A stretch of DNA of 64,000 bases from Gadus chalcogrammus (lineage: Eukaryota; Chordata; Actinopteri; Gadiformes; Gadidae): positions 8,103,752 through 8,167,751 of the forward strand of contig NC_079419.1 of assembly GCF_026213295.1 (NCBI RefSeq), written 5' to 3'. A program made the translations under genes and the position numbers. Below the pieces are notes generated by a model that saw only the letters and a program-made list of their open reading frames with translations, made no database searches and was not told the DNA's origin. Positions 43,586 through 54,567 of this stretch are shown here, piece after piece. Positions within the stretch are counted from its first letter, which is position 1; each line of letters begins with the position of its first letter.

Positions 43586-43742
43586 AGCGCACCAGGAACC
43601 TGTTGTAGGACAGCGCACCCGGAACCTGTTGTAGGACAGCGCACCCGGAACCTGTTGTAGGACAGCGCACCAGGAACGGGTTGTAGGACAGCGCACCAGG
43701 AACGGGTTGTAGGACAGCGCACCAGGAACCTGTTGTAGGACC
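43586..43742. repeat. 26-bp minisatellite, six copies
   Basis: The unit starts GCGCACCAGGAACCTG and ends TTGTAGGACA. Copies alternate between AGGAACC, CGGAACC and AGGAACGGG variants; copies 2 and 3 are identical, as are copies 4 and 5, indicating recent unit turnover. Confidence 0.95.
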
Positions 43743-44502
43743 AAGTGTCCAGGCGGTGCCACCACCCCCTGAGCTCGTTGCTCCCCACGTGATCCCCAGC
43801 CCTTTTCCTTCCTCCTCTTCGTCCAGGTCTTCCTCGGACCCATGCTGTTCCCCAACCCCCTTTCCCCCTGTAAGCTGACACAGCTCGTTCAGACGTTAGC
43901 GGCCTGCCTCCTAATAGGATCACCGCGGATTAACCTGTCATCTGATAAAACTAAGAGGCTCGATAGCTACGCTGCGCCATCTTAACCAATTTGCACTCAA
44001 TTAGGATAATGGGGGGAAAATCGAAAAGAGGGGCAGCCTTAATATAATAATGTGTTAATATGATTATTCAGCCAATGTTTTCACGTCAATGCGTTCAAGC
44101 ACTCGGGGCGATATAGGGATCTTGTTATGCAGATCAGTCACGAGACAACAAGTTAATGTGACCTCAACTTACTCGTGTGGAGGTATAAGCGAAGTGTGCA
44201 TCTGAAATGTAGCCTCTTAATCGTTCATCGCTTAGATTAATCAGCATCAGAGTTCAATTCGATTCCCACTCAAAGCTAGAGATTTACAGTTTATTCTCTA
44301 ATTGGCCCTTAGCAGGTCGTTAGCATAGACACTCTTGCACCCACAGGGAGTACATAACATACATGAACATTTGCAGGGTGGAGGGTCGAAATAAAATAGA
44401 TGAGTTTAAATTAAAAAAAGACAAATAGATACAAAGGTTTTACAACAACCAAAGGAACAATGTTGCATCCAAGTCATTTAACCAATTGCCATTAAGCCCA
44501 TC

Positions 44503-44547
44503 GAGCTCACTTAATGAGCACTGAGGGACAGGTCATTAAGTGAGCTC
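44503..44547. promoter_or_regulatory. Perfect inverted repeat with TAAT cores upstream of rx
   Basis: GAGCTCACTTAATGA (44503-44517) and TCATTAAGTGAGCTC (44533-44547) are exact reverse complements separated by 15 bp. Each arm has a homeodomain-type TTAATGA core. It lies 2.15 kb upstream of the retinal homeobox start codon. A regulatory role is inference. Confidence 0.35.
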
Positions 44548-46697
44548 CTTTAATGAGTTAGCAATCAGCTCCATAATGTGTCCTAACCTGCCGTGTCTCA
44601 GCCCCACTAGCAGGCCCGGAGGCTGGGCTCTACACACAGCACATGATGGGACAACGTGGATATAGTTAACAATTTGACGGTGTTCAAGAATGTGCCTTGG
44701 CTGTGCCATTTATCCTTGAACAGCCTCTAACTACTTCTAAAACAACCAATCCTTTATTTTTTATGCATTCATACTCCTATAGTTATAATTTTTTCCATGC
44801 ACAATAAATGTTGTTCAAGTGTTAAAATGCATTCAATATCACCGTTTGTATTGCTACAGAGTAGAGTTCACTCCAGATACACGAGTTGATGTCACAGGAA
44901 GTGAAGTCGTTAGGCTTATTAAGGACAGGCTTGATCTCTGAGACTCCTGGCTGCCACGGCTTTGAGCGGGGGCAGCTTCAGCTACAGGAGACGAGCACAT
45001 GGTTCTATATCTGCATCTCCAAAGCCCCTCTCCTCTCGAAGAGCAAGAGCATATTATTATTAGAATATGAACGGAGGTTCAACTCTATAATACTCTCTCT
45101 ACGTACACAATGATCCCGAACGGTGCATTTTCATCTCATCTCGAGACAACCAAAAACAAAATTGTATTTAAAGATTGAACTAATTTAAATAAACTATTCT
45201 TACTGTATTCTATCCGACTCATTCTGTGCTTAACTCTTTGCCATTTGGACCTGGGTCCGACCAACCAGCAAGGCACATGAATATATCAAAAAGGTAGCAA
45301 TCTTCAAAGTACTTCTCAAGCTCGACATGTCGGTGAATAAAAAGCTTTGAGGAAACAATGAGCAATTCAGTTATTTTGCTTTTTTGCCCTGATGTTGTAC
45401 CGCACTTCAGAACATGGAGGTGCACGGAAGGCAGTTTGTGTCTGAATCCAACTGTTTCTATGAATACAAGTCTTTACTTTGTGTAGCCATTCTAGTTAGA
45501 GTCCATCTCTGTGTCTTTACCCCCCCTCTTACATTGTCTATAATGAAGGGATTAGCGAAAACTCTCAGTACGAGCCATTATCTTTCGGACAATAGAGTTT
45601 TTGAAAGAAAGTTTTGTTAAGGCTTCATTAGCGATGGCCTCCCTCTGTGGTCTGAATGCAGGGCACATTTGGAGCAATTACTTGACCAGAAAACAACCGT
45701 CAATCATTCTTAAAGGGGAAGGAGTCCAATTAATAAACCTCTTAAACCCTTTTGGTTCTACATCCACTGCCTTGCGAGCTTCTGGTGTCCCGTGCGGTTG
45801 AAGGAGAGTTTTGTCCACTCAGAAAGACATTCCATCAGGTTGTAAGACAGGGGGTCCAGCACTGATTTCTTTGCTCACTTGGGCACAGGGGATTCTCAAG
45901 GACTTAATGGGGGAGTAGCGAGTGCCTTACAGTAGCCATCCCGAGTGTCTTTGGCTGTCATTTGTCTACTTATGGACTGGTGAGTCAACAAGCACACAGC
46001 CTAGCCTCTGCAGCACCATCGTGATAGAGGGTAAGTTTTCGACTTCGCCTGCGTTTCAGATACATCGGGCACTCTGCTTGTTGGCTTTTTCATGCAAATC
46101 GATTTGATTTCAGATTTGCAGAAAACAAATGTTAAAAGTATTTATATTGATCGGTTTCTGAAGAAGCTCTCATTGTTGGTTGGTTTGGTACATAATTATA
46201 ATTTAAGTTGTTATTAATTATGCATTTTCTATTACAACCCTAGATTTGATTAATCTAAATACAAAAAACAACACCTATATATGTTAAGAGCATAAAGATA
46301 GAGCCACAGCAATATTCAACAGTAATATAACAGCAACAAAATGATGCCATTCAGTTCAATATTTAAGTGGTCTTTGAGATCATACAAGCCATCATTTTAG
46401 AGACTATATTGCTCATAGCATTTCATTTTCCATTATAATTTCACCAAGATGATTTCCGACTTTTCCCCATTTCCCCTGTTGCAGCTAACAACATAAAGTC
46501 TGGGACATTTTTGCTTCAACTTTTCGAAGCGAGACTGGAAGAGGGCCGTTCTCCGAGGCCTCACTCATTATCCCCGGACCGCCGAGGAGAGAGAACTTAA
46601 CAACACAGTCGCACCTTCTTTCCTCCGGATCGCATTTCATCGCTCATCCCGACATACTTTTTTTCTGCTCTTAACACGAAGAGGATCACTCTCTCGG

Positions 46698-49600
46698 ATG
46701 CATTTGTCAATGGATACCCTCGGAATGGTGGACGATGGTTGCCTGGACAACTACGACATGTCAAAGGGTGTGGGTTTGAGTGGCGGGGGCCGGGTCCACA
46801 GCATTGACGTGATACTGGGATTCAGCAAAGACCAGGACCCGCTGCTCCAGCACGCTGGGGAAGTCCACGACCACAAGGTGAACGGAGGCAACCAGGACGA
46901 CCCTGAGAAGCAGGCGTCCTCCGATCCGTACAGACACCTCTCAGAGCTGGGCGACAGCACGGAGCATTCCACTTTCGATGGTGAGTGGGAAAGGCACACA
47001 ACCATGGCACGTTCTTTGGAAACCTCTCTAATTAATAGTTATTAGTGTTCTGATAAATATGGTACTTATCTTGCCTTTTGATATAAATCACCACTGACAG
47101 CAATAAAGTGTTAAAACCCATTTTGGGGACATTTTTGGAACCCAGTTGACAAGTCTACCAAACAGATATACTTGAATCCTTTATCATATTGCTTAAGAAG
47201 GAATTAAAGTATGACAATGTGGAGTTTGTGTAGATGATGGCTCGTTTAGGAAGCATTGGCTGACCTGAATTTGGACTGTGGGAGGCTGCACACCTGTTCC
47301 ACATTGATTAATCAATGATTGATTAATCAAAAGGCACGGGATAGACCAGCAATCACCACACACATGCAGGGAGAGATCCCCTGCATGTGAACCAGGTCAT
47401 GTATCATTGTCTACAAACTTTAACATATATCGGTATTCCAACGTCACCACCCGGCACCCTTTTCTCAGAGGAGCCCAGTAAAGGTCCCCTAGGTGGAGTA
47501 TGGCAGCCCCCTAGGTGGCGTGGGGCATTGGCTTTGTTACACTGGCGCCCAATGTGGGGCCTCTCCAGACCACCATCATGCAGGATGGTGGTGTTGAAAG
47601 CCGATTTATTGTACAGGTTTGCAGATAATGAAACATGAGGCTGGTGCTTCATTTTTTATCAGGCCGGAGATCTCTCCCTGAGCATGGCGAGACTGTTGGT
47701 CTAACCTGTGCACACTGCTTGCTCAATGTGCCACAGGTGTGCAGCCTCACACACACCCAGAGTCCAATCCGACTCTGGCCAGGTGAAGATGCTTAAACAA
47801 GCCAACATCCGCACAGACCTCGCAGACAAGGCTTGTTAGTTAGTTTCTCACTTTGAGAAAAACGTATTAACATGTTAACTTAGGATACAAACAAGTTTCA
47901 ACAGCAACTTTTGAAAGAATAACATGCTGAAGCCAACGCATAAGTATTTACATTATATTTGGTTACTTACTTTAAAATGATGGCATCCATAAAACAATAA
48001 AAATAGCAGGGCTTCCATATTTAAATTATTAGCAGCATATCATGCTTCAAGCTTTATTGAGCTTACAGTCAAGCTAAAATAAGAAGGTTAAGCATAGCAT
48101 AGCATTTACCATGCTAACTATCCATCAATACTACTGAATTATGTATAGTGGCTATTTTTTGTGGCTGATCATTAAAACTTTTACTTTCATGACCATAGAA
48201 TGTAATTCAATCTACGAGTCATTATAAATGGATGTCACAGAGGTTCAAACTGTATAAAGTTCTACTACGCTAAAAGTAAATCATTGGGTAATTTCTGTAT
48301 TTTACACAGGATGTTGAAGAGGTTGAGTTTCTAGGTAATCTATACATTACATATACATTCATTTATATTGACGGGATATGATTGTAATCCTAAAAAAAAT
48401 ATGAAACCCCCACTCCCAGTTCAACGTTTAGGAATTTAACATCTAGATTTGTACCCTTGGATTTACCGGTTTAACTAGCAGCATATGTCTTGGTCGGATT
48501 ACTCTCAACTTAAAGGACGATTTCAGTGAAAGATGCCATTGGGATAGGCGCTTTTGCAGACCCTTAACCTTTGTTCACTTCCCAAGCATTAGCTTGACAG
48601 ATCCCTAGCCTTAACCCTTCAGTTGAATTAACAAAACATTTATGTCTTAAAAATCAAAAAAATTGGGATTCAATCCCAGAACCTTTCTGATGGGTTATAT
48701 GCGAATAGACATACATAGGATAGACACACAGCGAAACAGTTTGAGTGCAACACCATGGAAATATATCCGCATCCTTGGACGCAACTGACGAAAGCGTGAC
48801 CGACGTGATGGCTAGATGAGATGAAAGAAGTATTGTTTACTTTCCCTTGGCCAGTAGACCATGGCAGGGCTGGCTGGGGCCGCTCCCCTCTTGAATAGAG
48901 ACAAGAGGAACCCCGTTGCTTGTCATGTCAGCATCAGCAATTGTTCCACGTCCTCCATCCACTTTCATTGATTTACTTTACCAGTGACTTACTTATCGTA
49001 GAGTGGTATACCAGATACGATACAAAGGATTATGTTGTGCCCAAGGAATAGAGCTCCCCAAATATATATGCTGCCACCTTGGGGCTACGACTGAGTGACT
49101 CGGCAAGGTGGCTTTTGAAAGATGTAGCCCACTGTCAAAAGTGTGTCACTATCAAAAGATATGAGTGAATTTAGCATTATTCTAATGAATAGGCTTGCTT
49201 CAGAAATAAAGCAAAGAAAACCTCCTCTTTGGGTGATGATGCACTTCAACATACACACCGAGCATTCTGCATGAAGTACAGATCTTAACAACATAATGTA
49301 ACAATGGATTTCATTGGGTTTCTCTGTGGTTCGCAGAGTCTGGCCTTTTCTCGGGGGAGAAGTGTGAGGAGGGGATGGGTGAGCTTCCGAAGGACTTGGG
49401 TGACGACGGGGGTTCCCCGGAGCCTTGCAGAGACGACGACCACCCTAAGAAGAAGCACCGGCGAAACCGCACCACCTTCACCACCTACCAGCTCCACGAG
49501 CTGGAGAGGGCCTTCGAGAAGTCCCACTACCCGGACGTCTATAGCCGGGAGGAGCTGGCCATGAAGGTCAACCTGCCAGAAGTCCGCGTTCAGGTATGGA

Positions 49601-50458
49601 GGCTCTTGATCAGTGACCGACTGATATATCGGCCAATATTTGTGTTTTTTACGTGTATCGGCATCGGTCGATATACTGTATATATATATATATATATATA
49701 TAGATATAGATATATTTTTTCCCAGTATGATTTACAAGGGTTCAATAAATTTTCCTTTCTTAAATTGAGACTTTGAAGAACTAGACATCATTGAGTCTTT
49801 TTTACGATGTATATTGAGGGAGCAAAAGCAGTATCAGTAGAATCAGCTCAAGAAAATCGGTATCGGCGTAGGAGAGAATATCGGTATCGGCTAAAGAAAG
49901 AAAATCAGTATCGGCCCTAAAAAATCCATATCGGTCGATCCCGACCCTTGATGGCATAGCAGGCAGCACATGTCATGTTTGTCAACTCATGTTTGCTAAC
50001 CTGCTCCGTCTTCCGTCCAGGTTTGGTTCCAAAACCGCAGAGCCAAGTGGAGGCGCCAAGAAAAGATGGACACCAGCAGCATGAAGCTCCACGACTCCCC
50101 CATGCTCTCCTTCAACCGCGCCCCTATGCCATCCAGCGTGGGCCAGATGGCCAACAGCATGCCCCTGGATCCCTGGCTGGCCTCGCCCATGTCCAGTTCC
50201 GCACCTCTACACTCCATGCCCGGGTTCATGGGTCCGCCTCAAGGCCTGCAGCATTCCTACTCCAGCCACGGCTTCCTAAACACCCCTCCGGGGATGGTCC
50301 AGGGTATGCAGTCGATGCCCCCTCCTCCCTATCAATGCCCGCCCAGCTTCAATGACAAGTACCCCATGGAGGACGAGAGGAGTTCCAGCATCGCAGCGCT
50401 AAGGATGAAGGCCAAAGAGCACATTCAGTCCATGGATAAGACATGGCAGCACATGTGA
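46698..50458 (+). CDS. rax2: Retinal homeobox protein Rx1/Rx2 (RAX2 orthologue group)
   Basis: Three exons, 46698-46980, 49337-49593 and 50021-50458, encode 325 aa with consistent phases. It is a paired-like homeodomain transcription factor acting in the nucleus in eye-field specification and later photoreceptor/Müller-glia programmes. The octapeptide HSIDVILG lies at residues 34-41. The homeodomain (about 135-194) reads [20 protein letters not shown] ... [20 protein letters not shown] and [11 protein letters not shown] with Gln50. The OAR motif [17 protein letters not shown] is near the C-terminus. The intron splitting VQ|VWFQ in helix 3 is the position conserved across Rx genes. The start [14 protein letters not shown] matches fish Rx1/Rx2 rather than Rx3, and neighbours atcay and nmrk2 match the human RAX2 locus at 19p13.3. 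I cannot separate rx1 from rx2 by eye. Intron 1 holds a foldback-like element and intron 2 a MITE-like insertion. Confidence 0.96.
47279..47750. mobile_element. Foldback-like element with long imperfect terminal inverted repeats
   Basis: The left arm (about 47279-47402) and the right arm (about 47633-47750) align as imperfect reverse complements. Shared blocks are GGCTGCACACCTGT, CACATTGA, TAGACCA, CAGGGAGAGAT and CAGG/CAGC-CATG. The unpaired centre (47403-47632) carries an LTR-like end and a primer-binding-site match. Lies in rx intron 1. Confidence 0.6.
47543..47560 (+). other. tRNA-Lys(CUU) primer-binding-site match
   Basis: TGGCGCCCAATGTGGGGC matches the complement of the 3' end of tRNA-Lys(CUU), TGGCGCCCAACGTGGGGC, with one C-to-T change at a CpG. 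Directly upstream the sequence ends ...GTTACA, and 142 bp before that lies TGTATC, resembling the TG...CA ends of a short LTR. No gag-pol sequence follows, so at most a remnant. Confidence 0.45.
49611..49946. mobile_element. MITE-like non-autonomous DNA transposon in rx intron 2
   Basis: Begins CAGTGACCGACTGATATATC and ends ATATCGGTCGATCCCGACC, giving loose terminal inverted repeats with GACCGA..GATAT in common. The direct repeat CTTGAT flanks both ends (49605-49610, 49947-49952) as a candidate target-site duplication. The interior holds repeated TATCGGTATCGGC modules and a (TA)n. It fills most of the 427-bp intron. Confidence 0.6.
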
Positions 50459-53400
50459 TCCGCTGGGAATGCTAAAGCGTGCAGAATGGATCTTAAAGCT
50501 GCTCCGGTAAATGTTTACAACAAAATGTTGGCGGGTATTTGGGGATGTTCCTCTGAAGAGGAGAATGGCATCACCTTGAATGTTTTGGACGTTTTTTTGA
50601 GGATAATGGGCAACTCTCAAAATTATAGAATGGATTTTAAATATTTTGAATGCTGTAACCTTGTGAAGAACAGTTTTGGACTTGCGTCACAAAAGATTAT
50701 CACATTCCGACATGACTATTTCGTTTTTTTCTCATGGACTGTAACCTTGTAGGAAAATTATTGGTTAATGGTTTATGTTGATGAGGATGATACAACCTAT
50801 AGTAGAGGAGTATGGTGAAGGAATATGCAAATTGTGTTTGATTAATTGCTAGTACATTGGCTAGGCATATATTACGTGGAGATGTACTATATATATATTG
50901 AGAGTTATGATATCAAACCCTCATTAATGTCATATTACTTTTAATTGGATTGTATGAATTACCTGAGCTCCCTTGCTCCCTTGGCCGGTTGACAATCCCT
51001 GTGCTTATGATCCTCGATACCAGACTTCTGTAGATGTTTTGGTATAGCAGGGGGATCTACACAATCTATTGGCCATATTTTGGTCAAAATAAATCACAAG
51101 CTACTTTACGAAATCAGCTTCAAATCACATGTCTCAAAGAGTATACTAATAAGTGAGATTTGGAGGTTTATAACTGTGACTTAACATTCATTTATAGAAT
51201 ACGAAACTTTGGTAGTTGGAGCTTATTCAAATTATTTTTTGTGAATATTGCCCCCCTCCCCCTTTGTGGTAGGGGCGGGTGGACAAAGTCACCCAGCACA
51301 ATCTGTCTCGGAGGCTAATTTAAGCAAGCACAAGCATACCTCTTAACACCTAATCACCGGTTTTAAAAGCGATTAACCCCAGTTTTCTCAGTGTCCAAAA
51401 CCAAATGCCCTCAGAAGGCCCCCTCCCCTGTCACTCCGATCAGGGTTTCAGTTTGCTCTTGCATACTCTTAATTAGCATTCCATTAAATCTAAAAGTCCA
51501 TTGATTACATTTTTATTGGTAACATATGCGCCTTACTGCATTCTTTTCTATGTTAACCAAGAAACATGGATTTTGGGGGGAAGAATATACAAGTGCTGGC
51601 AACCTTGCCTACCTCTATGAAGAAGCACTGGTTGCCTTTGTTATAGGATCACAATGTTTAAAGTTGGATTATTTGCACTGACGTTGCACACAGACAAAGG
51701 TAATGGGCCAGGGTGTGTGTGGGGGTGAGTGTCTGTGCATATGCAATCCTGATGGGTCATTCACTTAACCAGGTGGAATCATCGTCCCGTCTATCGTGCA
51801 TCTTGTATAGTCCTAAGGGCGGCTTGTAAGCCTTCTTTTATTTTCCCTTTAATATGAAAAATAAAGATTCTCCAGCACTCTAAATCAAAATTAAATTATT
51901 TGCTAGGAAAGATTAGTGCAATCTGTGTACTATTAAACTAAAGAAAAGAGAAATTAAATTCTTATTGTGCATGTTAAAACATGTACAGTACAATGCTGCT
52001 CAGCAATTGATCCCTGACATTTGCCATACATAAAGGCATTTAGAAAAAGCAAGAAGTTTGTGTTTGCTGTAAATATTTTTTTTTAAACTTTTTGTGTACA
52101 TTTTTTACTTTATTCTGCTATAACAAACCTGTTTGTAACAGTGGACCACAAAAGCCAAAGAAAAAATAACCATGGACATTTATATACAATATCATGGAAC
52201 TGTGAAAGTGTTTAAGATGTTATTAAATTAAACTGCTTATTTGCAGTTTTCTATCCACCACGTTTCTTTAGACGTTATTTTCCTTAAATCTGTGTGCAAA
52301 AGAAAAGCCATAAAGATTGGTTTTGTACAGAACAGACTGAATCTTGAATCTTCAAACTACAAATGTATTACTTGCTTTGCGTACTCATAACCACAAGAGC
52401 AAATTTGATCCAACCCCTTTTCATACGAGCCCCATCACAAAAATAGCATACTCGCTGTAAAGACAGGGTCAACATTTGATGTCCACTGTTAAGCCATTCT
52501 TAGTTCAAAACATGTTACTCTACTCCTGACCATACAACAATATTCACCAACCAACTGATCTGCAAAACTGTTTGCCGTTATAACCGTCCATTGCGACAAC
52601 CACATTGCCTTATTTTTCACAGAAACATTTGGTGAGGTTTTTTTTGGTGTGGGGTGGGGGGAGAGGGTCTGTTGTGTTCCCCTGGGTTGGCGGGCAGGCC
52701 AGCCGTTACTCAGATGAGGCTCCAGCTCATCAGCTCTCCCAGGGGTGTGGGGGCCCCAGCTGCAAAGCTGCAGGGGCCCCTAGCCATGATGCTACACATG
52801 GACCTACGTGCCTGTGTTGCCCTCCTCAAAAGATGACGTATATAGGACGACACGCAGGTGAGGCAGAAGTCATTGGAGGAAGGGGAGGATAAGGGAGGCT
52901 TATATAATATACAATTCCGACTAAATAACAGACTATTTTTAGCCTTTTCTGTGATCCATATGATGTCTGGACAGCTTTTTTACTCAGGGAACAAGAGAAA
53001 AGTAAAAATATATTTTTTCAAATAAAGTACAATACTTTACAGTAGCCTAGAATGGGACAGAAGTAAAAATGTCTACATTGCATTTTAAAAAAAACCGTTT
53101 AGAATTATTGCAGATTAAAGAAGGGTGACCATAAGTACGGGATAGAGTGGGGTTTACTTGCAACACCCATATATTTAAGCCTGCAAGGTCAACGTGATTA
53201 CCATTTGTGTCCTTGACATTCTGTTTCTTCTAAAACCCCACAACCCGTGGCGACACGACTTTCCATAACTGCTCCACTTACAGCCTATATTGAATGATCA
53301 ATGATCAATCCAAGACTAGGCTTCCTATGCCTAGTATTTCGCACATGGCCATTATCTCATATTTGTACCATAAATGGTGCAAGTCAGTAGTAAGACTATG

Positions 53401-54567
53401 CTTATAAAGTTAGAATTATTCACTACCTTTATTTATGTTTTTTAATCCGTTCACATCGTCCCATTACACTCATTGAACAAAGCACAAACGTAGGACCTAC
53501 TAACGAGGTATGCAATTGAATACACTGTCAGCATTTAAATGAGGCTTGAAAGAAAAACATCCGGAAAGTAATTAATTTCATGTTATTATTACACGTTATA
53601 TTGTTTGGCTAAGCGTGCGTTTCAGTGAGCAGGCTAGCGGGATGTGGTCCACGGTGGAAATAATAGGGGAAAACGGGCGGATTAATTGGGTTTGATTAAG
53701 ACGCTTTTCTTGACATAATTGGGGGTCAGGGGGTGGGTGGGCACTTATGGATGGCAGAGCGCATGCGTCTTTTCTTTTCTCTCTTTTTCTTCTCTCTCAT
53801 TCAGTTGAGGAAGCTTGTACAAGTGTGCACCGTGTACGACTTCCCACGGACTTTCAAAAGCACAGCACATCATAAATAGATACAGACGCAAACCAGACGA
53901 GGGCATTCATGCAACTAGTGTTGTTGACATGCACCGCAGACACTATACGACACATAACAACATCCGTACGGGGTTGCTTGCGTGATACTTAGTGAAGTAT
54001 GGTTAGTATTTGTTTTGGATTAAGGACATATTTTCCTGATGCAAACAGGCAGGTAACAGTGGTACACATGTACTCACCATGGACGATGCTAGGCGACTAC
54101 CTTGCCAGGTGAAAAAGGGCCAGCAGGCATGTATGTGTGGTTCAAGGGACATACAGTATCTAGGAATTTGGCGCCATCTGTCGGATAATTATTGTAGTTT
54201 GTTTAAATGTAAACTTAAAAACATTATAACCAAAATGGAGAAAATGAAAAAATAAGGAAAGTATCGGTAGTGCACTTATAAAATTAATAATGCACGATAA
54301 ACATATTGAGATAATGTAGAGTTCTGATGCTGGTAAACCATGGAACTTTTAAAGAAACAAAAAACACAAGTGGTGAACACTTCCACTGATCTGGGGTCGT
54401 CGGCTAAGAAATTTGTTTCGTGGTCTACTGCAGTGGTTGGTGTACTGTCTGTCTGCCAATGAGAGTGAGACATCTGTTCACTCTTGCAACTCCAAAATTC
54501 TCCCCGTCTTACACAAAATACCCCTCAGATACGACGTGTCACCGGTGGAAAATATAGCTTCGCAAAA
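50459..54567. other. rx 3'UTR and intergenic stretch
   Basis: AT-rich. The first part is presumably rx 3'UTR, with AATAAA hexamers at 51088-51093 and 51860-51865. No further coding exon recognised. A short poly-pyrimidine stretch near 53.77 kb and the region before 54.57 kb would hold the calreticulin promoter. Confidence 0.7.
51088..51093 (+). terminator. Candidate rx poly(A) signal
   Basis: AATAAA 630 bp after the rx stop codon; a second AATAAA lies at 51860-51865. Confidence 0.4.

Noticed and set aside
43586..43742. CRISPR-like array of about 26-bp repeats
   Set aside because: Copies are head-to-tail with no unique spacers, in a vertebrate nuclear locus; it is a minisatellite.
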